Source: Candidatus Mcinerneyibacteriota bacterium (lineage in GTDB: Bacteria; AUK180; JAQVHJ01). Taken from it: a stretch of DNA of 5,340 nucleotides. Position numbers and translations under genes: made by a program. Shown in pieces: positions 1-5,168 of the stretch; the first letter of the stretch is position 1, and each line of letters begins with the position of its first letter. The notes beneath the pieces are model-generated. The model worked only from the letters and a program-made list of their open reading frames with translations, had not been told where the DNA came from and did not search any database. Location: NCBI GenBank assembly GCA_030630935.1, contig DAOVMD010000241.1, positions 1-5,340 of the forward strand, written 5' to 3'.

Positions 1-50
1 AGTCTCTTTAAAGTCACTGTTAGTTTTTTTTTTGTTATTTTTTCTCCGTG

Positions 51-82
51 TTCGGAGTTTATCCCGAACTTTTTGCTTCGGG
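51..82 (+). repeat. Degenerate copy of the CGGAGTTTAYCCCG hairpin repeat
   Basis: This is the first of four related copies in the window (the others are at 86-122, 281-320 and, inverted, 4811-4844). It begins TTCGGAGTTTATCCCGAA. CCCGAA at 63-68 can pair with TTCGGG at 77-82 around an 8-nt T-rich loop. A T-rich tract at about 24-46 lies just before it, and the same arrangement precedes the inverted copy downstream of the operon. The repeat shape is seen directly. That it is a genome-wide dispersed element is inferred from the several copies here. Its role is unknown. Confidence 0.6.
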
Positions 83-85
83 CTG

Positions 86-122
86 TCCGGAGTTTACCCC
101 GTTTTTGCGGAGTGGTAAAAAT
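86..122 (+). repeat. Hairpin repeat copy A (TCCGGAG...GGTAAAAAT)
   Basis: This 37-bp element is closely related to copy B at 281-320. TTTACC at 93-98 pairs with GGTAAA at 114-119, and inside it CCG at 99-101 pairs with CGG at 108-110, leaving a 3-nt bulge (AGT) on the 3' side. Copies A and B share both ends almost exactly (TCCGGA at the left, GGTAAAAAT at the right) and differ mainly in the hairpin tip. The element could act as an RNA hairpin, for example as transcript-end protection or a weak terminator of an upstream gene outside the window. It could also be a passive dispersed repeat. Confidence 0.65.
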
Positions 123-218
123 ATTACATTCGGTTGCTTTACTAAGTACCTCCAACTCTAAATAAATGCAGCATAATAATTAAAGCAAAACCATTCATAT
201 TATTTTCTTCATGTTCTT

Positions 219-265
219 TCCCGATGGAATAATCGGGACTACTCCCTGAACTACATATGTTCAGG
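219..265. repeat. Two adjacent small inverted repeats
   Basis: The first is a perfect 7-bp inverted repeat: TCCCGAT at 219-225 against ATCGGGA at 232-238, with a 6-nt loop. Six bases on is a second perfect 7-bp inverted repeat: CCTGAAC at 245-251 against GTTCAGG at 259-265, with a 7-nt loop. Neither is followed by a T-run close enough for a typical intrinsic terminator. The pair sits between hairpin copies A and B and is probably part of the same mosaic of intergenic repeats. An operator role is possible but unsupported, as the pair lies about 90 bp upstream of the promoter. Confidence 0.5.
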
Positions 266-280
266 TCGCAGCCTGCTTAA

Positions 281-320
281 TCCGGAATTTACCCCGAATT
301 TACTTCGGGGTGGTAAAAAT
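281..320 (+). repeat. Hairpin repeat copy B (TCCGGAA...GGTAAAAAT)
   Basis: This 40-bp element is the best-formed copy in the upstream region. ACCCCGAA at 291-298 pairs with TTCGGGGT at 304-311 around a 5-nt loop. Alternatively TTTACC at 288-293 pairs with GGTAAA at 312-317 on top of CCGAA/TTCGG, which is the same bulged architecture as copy A. A run of seven T follows at 322-328, 11 nt beyond the shorter stem and 4 nt beyond the extended one. It could therefore terminate transcription entering from the left, insulating the promoter at 353-381. That function is inferred. Confidence 0.65.
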
Positions 321-352
321 CTTTTTTTGTTTTTTCTTTGAACTAAAAAATC

Positions 353-381
353 TTGTAAACATTCAATTAATATGTTATACT
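353..381 (+). promoter_or_regulatory. Predicted sigma70-type promoter of the ABC-LolA-barrel operon
   Basis: A -35-like TTGTAA at 353-358 is separated by exactly 17 bp from a -10 box TATACT at 376-381. The -10 is preceded by an extended -10 TG at 373-374. The predicted transcription start is near 388, giving a 5' leader of about 90 nt before the ATG at 481. A weaker second candidate, TTTACA (414-419) with TATACA (437-442) at 17-bp spacing, would give a shorter leader. This is the only good promoter pattern before a tightly packed operon, so it probably drives all four genes. If the host used Bacteroidota-type promoters the call would weaken. Confidence 0.6.
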
Positions 382-470
382 AAAAATCGTTCGATCTTTA
401 GGTACTGACACTTTTTACAAGCACATCACGTAATATTATACAAGGTAGTAAAGATTGAACTTAAAAATTT

Positions 471-474
471 GGAG
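471..474 (+). promoter_or_regulatory. Shine-Dalgarno GGAG that sets the ATPase start at 481
   Basis: GGAG lies 6 nt before ATG 481, normal spacing for initiation there. The in-frame TTG at 469 overlaps this motif and has no purine-rich site of its own at a useful distance, so the four extra residues it would add (MEFN) are unlikely to be made. Confidence 0.75.
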
Positions 475-480
475 TTTAAT

Positions 481-1185
481 ATGAAAGAATGCATACAAGT
501 AGAAGGAGTAAACAAGGTCTATGACCTTGGTGACATCCAGGTCCAGGCATTAAAGGATATCTCGTTTTCCTTACCTGATTCCTCATTTGTCAGTTTTGTT
601 GGTCCGTCGGGTAGTGGCAAAACAACTCTCTTAAACCTGATAGGTTGTCTTGATGTTCCGACTTCAGGCAGAATTGATATTTGCGGGGAAGATATCACAA
701 AGTTATCTTATAAGGAACGCGCCCGGTTTCGTGGTAATAATCTTGGAATAATATTTCAGGATTTTAATTTAATATCTGTCCTCACGGTATTTGAGAATAT
801 TGAATACCCCCTTATTATGGTTCAGAATCTCCCGGCTTCAGAAAGAAGGGAGCGTGTTATGGAACTTTTGGAATCAGTTGAAATGCTTGAGCAGAAGGAT
901 AAGTTCCCCAGTCAGATTTCAGGTGGTCAGAAGCAACGAGTTGCAGTTGCTCGGGCATTAGCAGTAAAACCAAGGTTTGTACTCGCTGATGAGCCAACTG
1001 CCAACCTTGATCATGAGACAGCATATAAAATTATTTCGTTAATGAAAAAGATGCGTGATGAGAGAGGAACCAGCTTTATCTTTTCGACTCACGACTTAAA
1101 AGTTGTGAAGGAAGTTGATTACATTTATAAAATTGAAGATGGTTTTCTCAAGGGTAAAGAGAAAGTAGGAGGGGAAAATGTATAA
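481..1185 (+). CDS. ABC transporter ATP-binding protein, MacB/LolD type
   Basis: This is the cytoplasmic ATPase subunit that powers the permease encoded next. All nucleotide-binding-domain motifs are intact in the 234-residue protein: Walker A GPSGSGKT (41-48), Q-loop Gln93 in IIFQDFNL, signature ISGGQKQR (146-153), Walker B FVLADE (166-171) with catalytic Glu171, D-loop NLD (175-177) and the H-loop His204 in STHD. The length and the pattern 'ADEPTANLD' match the MacB/LolD/FtsE group of stand-alone ATPases (E. coli LolD is of similar size). The start is taken at ATG 481 rather than the in-frame TTG at 469, because GGAG at 471-474 is correctly spaced for 481. The 3' end overlaps the permease gene by 8 nt and contains that gene's ribosome binding site, which implies coupled translation. 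The family is certain. Whether the system is LolD-like (lipoprotein/lipid extraction) or MacB-like (efflux) is inferred from the neighbours, which favour the former. Confidence 0.95.
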   Translation: MKECIQVEGVNKVYDLGDIQVQALKDISFSLPDSSFVSFVGPSGSGKTTLLNLIGCLDVPTSGRIDICGEDITKLSYKERARFRGNNLGIIFQDFNLISVLTVFENIEYPLIMVQNLPASERRERVMELLESVEMLEQKDKFPSQISGGQKQRVAVARALAVKPRFVLADEPTANLDHETAYKIISLMKKMRDERGTSFIFSTHDLKVVKEVDYIYKIEDGFLKGKEKVGGENV

Positions 1186-2413
1186 TATTATTAAGATTGC
1201 GTACAGGAATTTAATCAGGCAGACGAAAAGAACATTGTTGACGGTTTCAATTATTATTCTTGGAGTTATTTCAGTTCTTGTCTTTTCTTCTTTGACAGGT
1301 GCGTTTAAGGATCTTATGATAGGCGAGATTACCGATTCAGTACTTGGTCATATTCAAATACACAGAAAAGGATATGTCAGTTCAATTGACAACCTTCCCC
1401 TGAATAAAACATTTAATGAAAAGCAGATCAAGAAGATAAAAGAGATTCTTGATAAGAACGAAAATATCGAAGCATATTCATTCAGGATCTTATTCGGTGG
1501 GATGTTAAGTAATTATGCCGAGACAACAAATGTGAAGTTAGTTGCGATTCATCCTGAGCAGGAACTGAAGACCCTTCCATTATTGGAGAAGCGATTGGAG
1601 AAAGGAGAATTTCTCCAAGCAGAAGGTATTCTGATCCCTGATTTAATTGCCAGGGGATTTAAAGTGAACCTGAAGGATAGTATTGTATTAGTTGCAAATA
1701 ATAAGGAAGGTTCGGTAAACGGGCTGCCCCTTAAACTTAATGGAATTGTAAAGTCTATTCCAGGTCCGGCAGGGAAGTTCGGGTATGTGAAGATTAAGGA
1801 TGCGGCATCAATATTAAGAATGAATAAACCTGAATATAATGAAATTGTAATTAGGCTTAAAAACCTCTCAAAACTTGAAAAAATAAAAAAAGAATTAGAT
1901 GCTGAGATCGGAAGTATCTTAGGGAAAAACGATAAACCGATGTTTGAAGTTCATACCTGGGAACAACTTTCACCTTTTAGTAATATTGCTGATATGATTG
2001 ATTTGATGGCTTTCTTCATAAAAATAATCTTGGTTGTGATAGTCCTTATTAGTATAATGAATGTAATGATTATGAGTGTTTATGAAAGGACAAAAGAGAT
2101 TGGAACTATTGCTGCAATTGGAACATTACCCGGGAAGATTCTGATGTTATTCGTGACGGAGGGTACTATGTTAGGTTTATTCGGTGTGATATCAGGGAGT
2201 ATCTTAGGAACAATTTTGATTTTAATTTTAAAGATGATAAAACCCGTTATCGCGTTCGGGAGATCTGATAATATTGTTCTGATTCCGGAAATACCTTTTA
2301 ATGATATGTGGGTGATTGGAATTATAATTTTATTGGTTGCAGTGATCGGGGCTTTTGGACCCGCGTTAAAGGCATCAAAGCTGGAACCGATTAAAGCAAT
2401 TAGAAATTCGTAG
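1178..2413 (+). CDS. ABC transporter permease, FtsX/MacB fold (LolC/E-like)
   Basis: This is the inner-membrane subunit of the ABC machine. Its 411 residues show the four-helix MacB/LolCE topology. TM1 lies at about 20-41 after a short basic cytoplasmic end. A large periplasmic domain of about 230 residues (45-275) follows. TM2 is at about 277-301, TM3 at about 327-353 and TM4 at about 375-396. The conserved cytoplasmic coupling segment ERTKEIGTIAAIG (303-315) follows TM2, and the C-terminal PALKASKLEPIKAIR (395-409) is the typical FtsX-family ending. Length is close to E. coli LolC/LolE and shorter than MacB, whose ATPase domain is fused. AGGAGG at 1167-1172, 5 nt before ATG 1178, supports the start. 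Only one permease gene is present, so the transporter probably works as a homodimer, unlike the LolC-LolE heterodimer. The family uses ATP hydrolysis for mechanical work on substrates at the periplasmic face rather than classic channel transport. The substrate is unknown. Confidence 0.92.
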   Translation: MYNIIKIAYRNLIRQTKRTLLTVSIIILGVISVLVFSSLTGAFKDLMIGEITDSVLGHIQIHRKGYVSSIDNLPLNKTFNEKQIKKIKEILDKNENIEAYSFRILFGGMLSNYAETTNVKLVAIHPEQELKTLPLLEKRLEKGEFLQAEGILIPDLIARGFKVNLKDSIVLVANNKEGSVNGLPLKLNGIVKSIPGPAGKFGYVKIKDAASILRMNKPEYNEIVIRLKNLSKLEKIKKELDAEIGSILGKNDKPMFEVHTWEQLSPFSNIADMIDLMAFFIKIILVVIVLISIMNVMIMSVYERTKEIGTIAAIGTLPGKILMLFVTEGTMLGLFGVISGSILGTILILILKMIKPVIAFGRSDNIVLIPEIPFNDMWVIGIIILLVAVIGAFGPALKASKLEPIKAIRNS

Positions 2414-2422
2414 GAGGATGAA

Positions 2423-3205
2423 ATGAAAAAATTAACAATTATTATTCTTGTTCTGTCGATGCTGGTTGTCTTCGCTTTCGCAGAAGGTGAGAAGGAGAAG
2501 GAACTTACTGAGGAACAAAAACTTATTATTAAGAAGGGGACAGAATTATTAAATTCTGTTGATAAAAATCTTGCCCCGCCATCTTATGAATCGTATAGGA
2601 AGATTATTAATATTGAACCTAACGGTTTCAAGAAGGAATTCGTAATGTACTCAGTCAAGAAAGGCCGTGATAAAATGGCCCTTGCATTTCTCGAGCCGAA
2701 GTCCGAAGTGGGGAGAGTAACCTTAAGAGTCGACGAAAACATGTGGCTTTATATACCCAATGTGGGAAAACCTATCCGAATTACGTCGCTTCAGTCTGTG
2801 ACAGGGGGATTATTTAATAATTCTGATATTATGTCATTGGATTATGGGGAAGAGTATAATGTTGAGGACATGGAAGAGACTGAGAAGGAAACAATTCTGA
2901 TCTTAAGGGCAAAGACGAAAGCGATTGCTTATGATAAATTGAAGATGTGGGTTGATAAAAAAGATAAATTACCTACAAAGATAGAGTGTTATTCAGCATC
3001 TGATATGCTGATCAAGACTCTTGAGTTTAAAGATATCAAGGAATTTGAAAAAGGCCTGAAGCGTCCTTCGGTAACGGAGACATACAGTCCGCTTCATAAA
3101 GGTTATAAATCAATTATGATCTTTGCCAAAATGAAGAAGCGCGAGCTTGAAGATGAAGTATTTACAGTTGATTATATGCCGAAGGTTCCGGATTTGAGAA
3201 AATGA
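2423..3205 (+). CDS. Secreted LolA-like outer membrane lipoprotein-sorting protein
   Basis: This is a probable periplasmic carrier of 260 residues. It starts with a clear Sec signal peptide: basic MKK, a hydrophobic core to about residue 18, and an AFA cleavage site after residue 20. There is no lipobox cysteine, so the mature protein should be soluble. A charged, Lys/Glu-rich linker (21-37) follows. The body matches the LolA-like lipoprotein-sorting family (I judge Pfam PF17131) by pattern: the MALAFLEPKSEVGR strand region (85-98), DENMWLYIPNVGKPIRI (104-120), a GGLFNNSDIMSLDY segment (128-141), then KMWVDKKDKLPTKIECY (174-190). These proteins fold as an open half-barrel that shelters lipid chains. 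AGGAGG at 2412-2417 overlaps the permease stop and lies 5 nt before ATG 2423. The 9-nt gap to the permease gene supports a joint role, as does the 4-nt overlap with the barrel gene. The inferred job is to take lipid or lipoprotein from the ABC permease to the outer-membrane partner. The family call is from motif memory, not a database search. Confidence 0.85.
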   Translation: MKKLTIIILVLSMLVVFAFAEGEKEKELTEEQKLIIKKGTELLNSVDKNLAPPSYESYRKIINIEPNGFKKEFVMYSVKKGRDKMALAFLEPKSEVGRVTLRVDENMWLYIPNVGKPIRITSLQSVTGGLFNNSDIMSLDYGEEYNVEDMEETEKETILILRAKTKAIAYDKLKMWVDKKDKLPTKIECYSASDMLIKTLEFKDIKEFEKGLKRPSVTETYSPLHKGYKSIMIFAKMKKRELEDEVFTVDYMPKVPDLRK

Positions 3206-4512
3206 TAAAGCAATTTTTAGTTTTATTTTTCGCATTAAGTTCAATTGTCTTTTCATTTGCAGGTGATTACGACTTTGATGTTTCAGAATTTGAAAAGAAA
3301 CCTTTTGAGATTAATACTGAGTTAAAAATTAATCCTATTCTTATTGGTTTAAATACGGACTCAATCTTTTATCAGCTTCAGAAGAAGTCAGGTGATTCGG
3401 ATTTCTATTCAAGATGGCGGTTTGAATTATATTCTTCATTTAAAAAAGGAGATAATACATTATTTTTTTCGGGACAGAGCATAATTGATATTCATGAACC
3501 GGAAACTGAAGAGACTAATAAAGTATATGAATATTATCTTGAAAGTAGAGTATCAGCAAATTGGTCTTTCATTATTGGGAAGAAAAGTGTTAAATGGGGA
3601 AAGGGCTATGTATTTAATCCGGTATCTTTTGCCGGGAGACAGAAGGATGTTAATGATGTTGACGCTTCTCTTGAAGGTTATGGATTAACATCTGTTCAGT
3701 ACATAAAAAGTTTAAAAGGTCCGCTCTCAAATTATTCAGTACAAATTATTGCTTTACCTGGTTTTACCGGGAATGAGTCGGAATGGGACAATATGAATTC
3801 AGATTTTCCAACAGATGCAGGATGGAATTTTATTGGTAAGTTATACCTCTTATACAGGGATGTTGATATTGACTTTTATATTTTATATAATGAACTTCAA
3901 CAGAATAAATATGGCTTTGATATGGCTTTAAATTTGACTACTAACTTTGAGGTGCACGGTGAAGTCTCATACGAAGAGAATTTTGAAAGGTATAAGTTGT
4001 TTAATGAATCTGAAGGGGCTGGAAATGAAATTCAGTTTGAAAAATTTCAGGTGAAAAAATATCTGGCGGGGGTTAGATATCTGACTGTTCCGGGAACAAC
4101 CTTTATACTTGAATATATTTATAATGAAGAAGGACTCTCTTTAGATGAGACAAAACAGTACTTTGAATGGGTAAGAAATGATACCTGGCCAATTATGTAT
4201 GATTCTTCTTATATTTTCCCAATGGAATTTTATAAGGAATATTTTACGCACCAATTCTCAATGCAGAATTACCTTTATTTAAAGGCGTCTCATCCGGAAC
4301 CATTTGATATCTTATATTTTACTCCGGGAATATTCTCAATTTATAACCTTGATGATAATAGTTTTCAAGCAACACTTGATCTTTCGTACAGCAGATTTGA
4401 TGACTTCTTAGTCTCACTTAAGTATTCCAGGATGTTCGGGGATGAAAATACCGAGTTCGGGGAAAAGATCATAACAGAGAAACTTGAGTTCAATTTCACC
4501 TTAACATTTTGA
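3202..4512 (+). CDS. Outer-membrane beta-barrel protein, possible DUF1302/porin-like
   Basis: This is a predicted outer-membrane barrel of 436 residues. A Sec signal peptide (basic start MIK, hydrophobic core, FSFA cleavage site after residue 20, no lipobox) precedes a mature chain rich in alternating aromatic and polar strands. The protein ends LEFNFTLTF, so its last residue is the Phe typical of barrel insertion signals recognised by BamA. KWGKGYVFNP (131-140), preceded by a strand with Gly126-Lys127, resembles the 'GxxxxxWGxGxxfNP' motif of the DUF1302/alginate-export-like barrels. LEYIYNEEG (303-311) is another barrel-like strand and turn. The protein is shorter than typical DUF1302 members, and I cannot assign it firmly to a family. 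Its ATG overlaps the LolA-like gene's stop (ATGA) with only a weak GAGA in front, so it is probably translated by coupling to that gene. It may be the acceptor or exit for whatever the LolA-like protein carries. Substrate and direction are unknown. Confidence 0.85.
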   Translation: MIKQFLVLFFALSSIVFSFAGDYDFDVSEFEKKPFEINTELKINPILIGLNTDSIFYQLQKKSGDSDFYSRWRFELYSSFKKGDNTLFFSGQSIIDIHEPETEETNKVYEYYLESRVSANWSFIIGKKSVKWGKGYVFNPVSFAGRQKDVNDVDASLEGYGLTSVQYIKSLKGPLSNYSVQIIALPGFTGNESEWDNMNSDFPTDAGWNFIGKLYLLYRDVDIDFYILYNELQQNKYGFDMALNLTTNFEVHGEVSYEENFERYKLFNESEGAGNEIQFEKFQVKKYLAGVRYLTVPGTTFILEYIYNEEGLSLDETKQYFEWVRNDTWPIMYDSSYIFPMEFYKEYFTHQFSMQNYLYLKASHPEPFDILYFTPGIFSIYNLDDNSFQATLDLSYSRFDDFLVSLKYSRMFGDENTEFGEKIITEKLEFNFTLTF

Positions 4513-4552
4513 AAGATTGACACGATATGTAGGCTTTCCGAGAACAATATTT

Positions 4553-4593
4553 GTCATTGCGAGGATTGAACGAAGTGATTGACGTGGCAATCT
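4553..4593 (+). repeat. GTCATTGCGAGG...CGTGGCAATCT palindromic repeat, copy 1
   Basis: This 41-bp element lies 40 nt after the barrel gene's stop. Its ends match those of the copy at 5024-5063 (12 of 12 at the left, 10 of 11 at the right), while the middles differ. ATTGC at 4556-4560 can pair with GCAAT at 4587-4591. Intergenic elements of this GTCATTGCGAGG/GGCAATCT form are found in many unrelated bacterial genomes. A run of seven T at 4596-4602 follows 4 nt after the stem, so it may serve as the operon's only visible terminator, though the stem is short. Confidence 0.7.
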
Positions 4594-4595
4594 CA

Positions 4596-4602
4596 TTTTT
4601 TT
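4596..4602 (+). terminator. Weak candidate terminator (T-run after palindromic repeat)
   Basis: Seven T residues follow the ATTGC/GCAAT stem of the repeat at 4553-4593. The stem is only 5 bp, has a long loop and is 4 nt from the T-run, so this is not a textbook intrinsic terminator. It is listed because no stronger hairpin plus T-run occurs on the + strand between the barrel gene and the window end. Confidence 0.25.
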
Positions 4603-4810
4603 ATAAGACAAAAGAAAGCAAAAACAAGAAAAACAAAAAAAGATAAATTTTCAACAGGGACTTACAAAGAGACTTATAAATAGCTTACTAATATTGATTA
4701 TAATTGTTTAGAGCAACTGTTGCTTACAGAAACTGAAGAATGCTTATTTAAAAATAGCCGCTGACAAGCGAAGCGCAGGCATCCCGTATTCCGCAGGACA
4801 TCGGGAAGAG

Positions 4811-4844
4811 GACGCCCCGAAGTGAATTCGGGGTAAACTCCGGA
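4811..4844 (-). repeat. Hairpin repeat copy C, inverted
   Basis: Read on the - strand this is TCCGGAGTTTACCCCGAA followed by a hairpin tip and TTCGGGG, closely matching the repeats at 51-82, 86-122 and 281-320 on the + strand. CCCCGAA at 4815-4821 pairs perfectly with TTCGGGG at 4827-4833 around a 5-nt loop. On its own strand it is preceded by a T-rich tract and TCTCTGCG, matching the T-rich tract and TCTCCGTG ahead of the 51-82 copy. The operon is therefore flanked by inverted versions of the same composite repeat. Confidence 0.65.
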
Positions 4845-4875
4845 CGCAGAGAAAAAACAAAAAAAGAAAAACAAT

Positions 4876-4914
4876 ATTCTTCAGCAGGTCGACGAATGGA
4901 GAGAAGAGATCCCG
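4876..4914 (+). repeat. 39-bp direct repeat, copy 1
   Basis: This copy matches 5169-5207 at 35 of 39 positions and shares the exact core AGCAGGTCGACGAA. Both copies follow an A-rich tract and end in GATCCCG. In this copy TCCCG at 4910-4914 can pair with CGGGA at 4930-4934. The pattern 'GTCGACGAAyGGAGAGA...GATCCCG' recalls short dispersed repeats of the CGAACGGAG...GAGATC type common between genes in Bacteroidota and related genomes. That likeness is from memory. Confidence 0.65.
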
Positions 4915-4992
4915 TATAGAGAATCGTATCGGGAGAACTTAAGAGAACTAACGAGACTTATAATGGGTAAATTGAAAGTGTTATATGCGGTG

Positions 4993-5024
4993 CCCTGAAC
5001 CCTAACAAAGTGCGTGGTTCTGGG
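4993..5024. repeat. Inverted repeat CCCTGAACC / GGTTCTGGG
   Basis: CCCTGAACC at 4993-5001 can pair with GGTTCTGGG at 5016-5024, with one T-T mismatch and a 14-nt loop. It abuts the second GTCATTGCGAGG element, sharing base 5024. It has no T-run after it and no gene beside it, so no function is proposed. Confidence 0.45.
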
Positions 5025-5063
5025 TCATTGCGAGGCGCTAATTCATTAATGCCGCGGCAATCT
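5024..5063 (+). repeat. GTCATTGCGAGG...CGCGGCAATCT palindromic repeat, copy 2
   Basis: This 40-bp relative of the element at 4553-4593 has the same left end (GTCATTGCGAGG) and nearly the same right end. Its centre is unrelated and contains the 10-bp palindrome TGCCGCGGCA at 5050-5059. ATTGC at 5027-5031 can pair with GCAAT at 5057-5061. Conserved ends with a divergent centre suggest that the ends are what is maintained or recognised. Confidence 0.7.
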
Positions 5064-5066
5064 AAC

Positions 5067-5086
5067 AGTGCGATATCCATCGCACT
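5067..5086. repeat. Perfect 8-bp hairpin AGTGCGAT / ATCGCACT
   Basis: AGTGCGAT at 5067-5074 is the exact reverse complement of ATCGCACT at 5079-5086, with a 4-nt loop (ATCC). It sits three bases after the second GTCATTGCGAGG element. It is followed by A-rich sequence on the + strand and has no T-run on either strand, so a terminator is unlikely. It may be a structural part of the repeat cluster. Confidence 0.6.
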
Positions 5087-5119
5087 TCCAAGAAAAATAA
5101 AAAACAAAAAAATATTAAC

Positions 5120-5142
5120 CACTGATCACACTGAACACACTG
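5120..5142 (+). repeat. 9-bp tandem repeat (CACTGATCA CACTGAACA CACTG)
   Basis: Two 9-bp units differing at one base (5120-5128 and 5129-5137) are followed by a partial third, and a poly-A tract comes after. It resembles the AACCACAGATTACACAGAT style of intergenic tandem repeat seen in many environmental bacterial genomes; that resemblance is from memory. Confidence 0.55.
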
Positions 5143-5168
5143 CAAAAAAAGAAAAAAAGACAAATTTT

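Noticed and set aside
291-328. Firm intrinsic terminator call
   Set aside because: In the simplest fold the T-run begins 11 nt after the stem; only the extended bulged fold brings it close, so it is noted under the repeat instead.
469-480. TTG start for the ATPase, adding MEFN
   Set aside because: The TTG overlaps the GGAG that is correctly spaced for ATG 481, so 481 is preferred.
481-2413. MacAB-type drug efflux pump
   Set aside because: The ATPase is not fused to the permease, and no membrane-fusion protein or TolC-like gene is present; the LolA-like and barrel partners point elsewhere. Efflux of a lipid-like molecule is not excluded.
3485-3688. 67-residue + strand open frame
   Set aside because: It lies wholly inside the barrel gene in another frame, has no ribosome binding site and reads as a basic, Leu/Met-rich shadow sequence.
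4365-4547. 60-residue - strand open frame
   Set aside because: It is mostly antisense to the end of the barrel gene, has no supporting start signal and no recognisable motif.
1-4866. Insertion sequence or composite transposon bounded by the inverted repeats
   Set aside because: No transposase or recombinase gene and no target-site duplication can be seen; the operon genes look like ordinary core envelope genes.
4963-4998. Tiny ORF beginning ATG GGT AAA
   Set aside because: Only 11 codons, no ribosome binding site and located among repeats.
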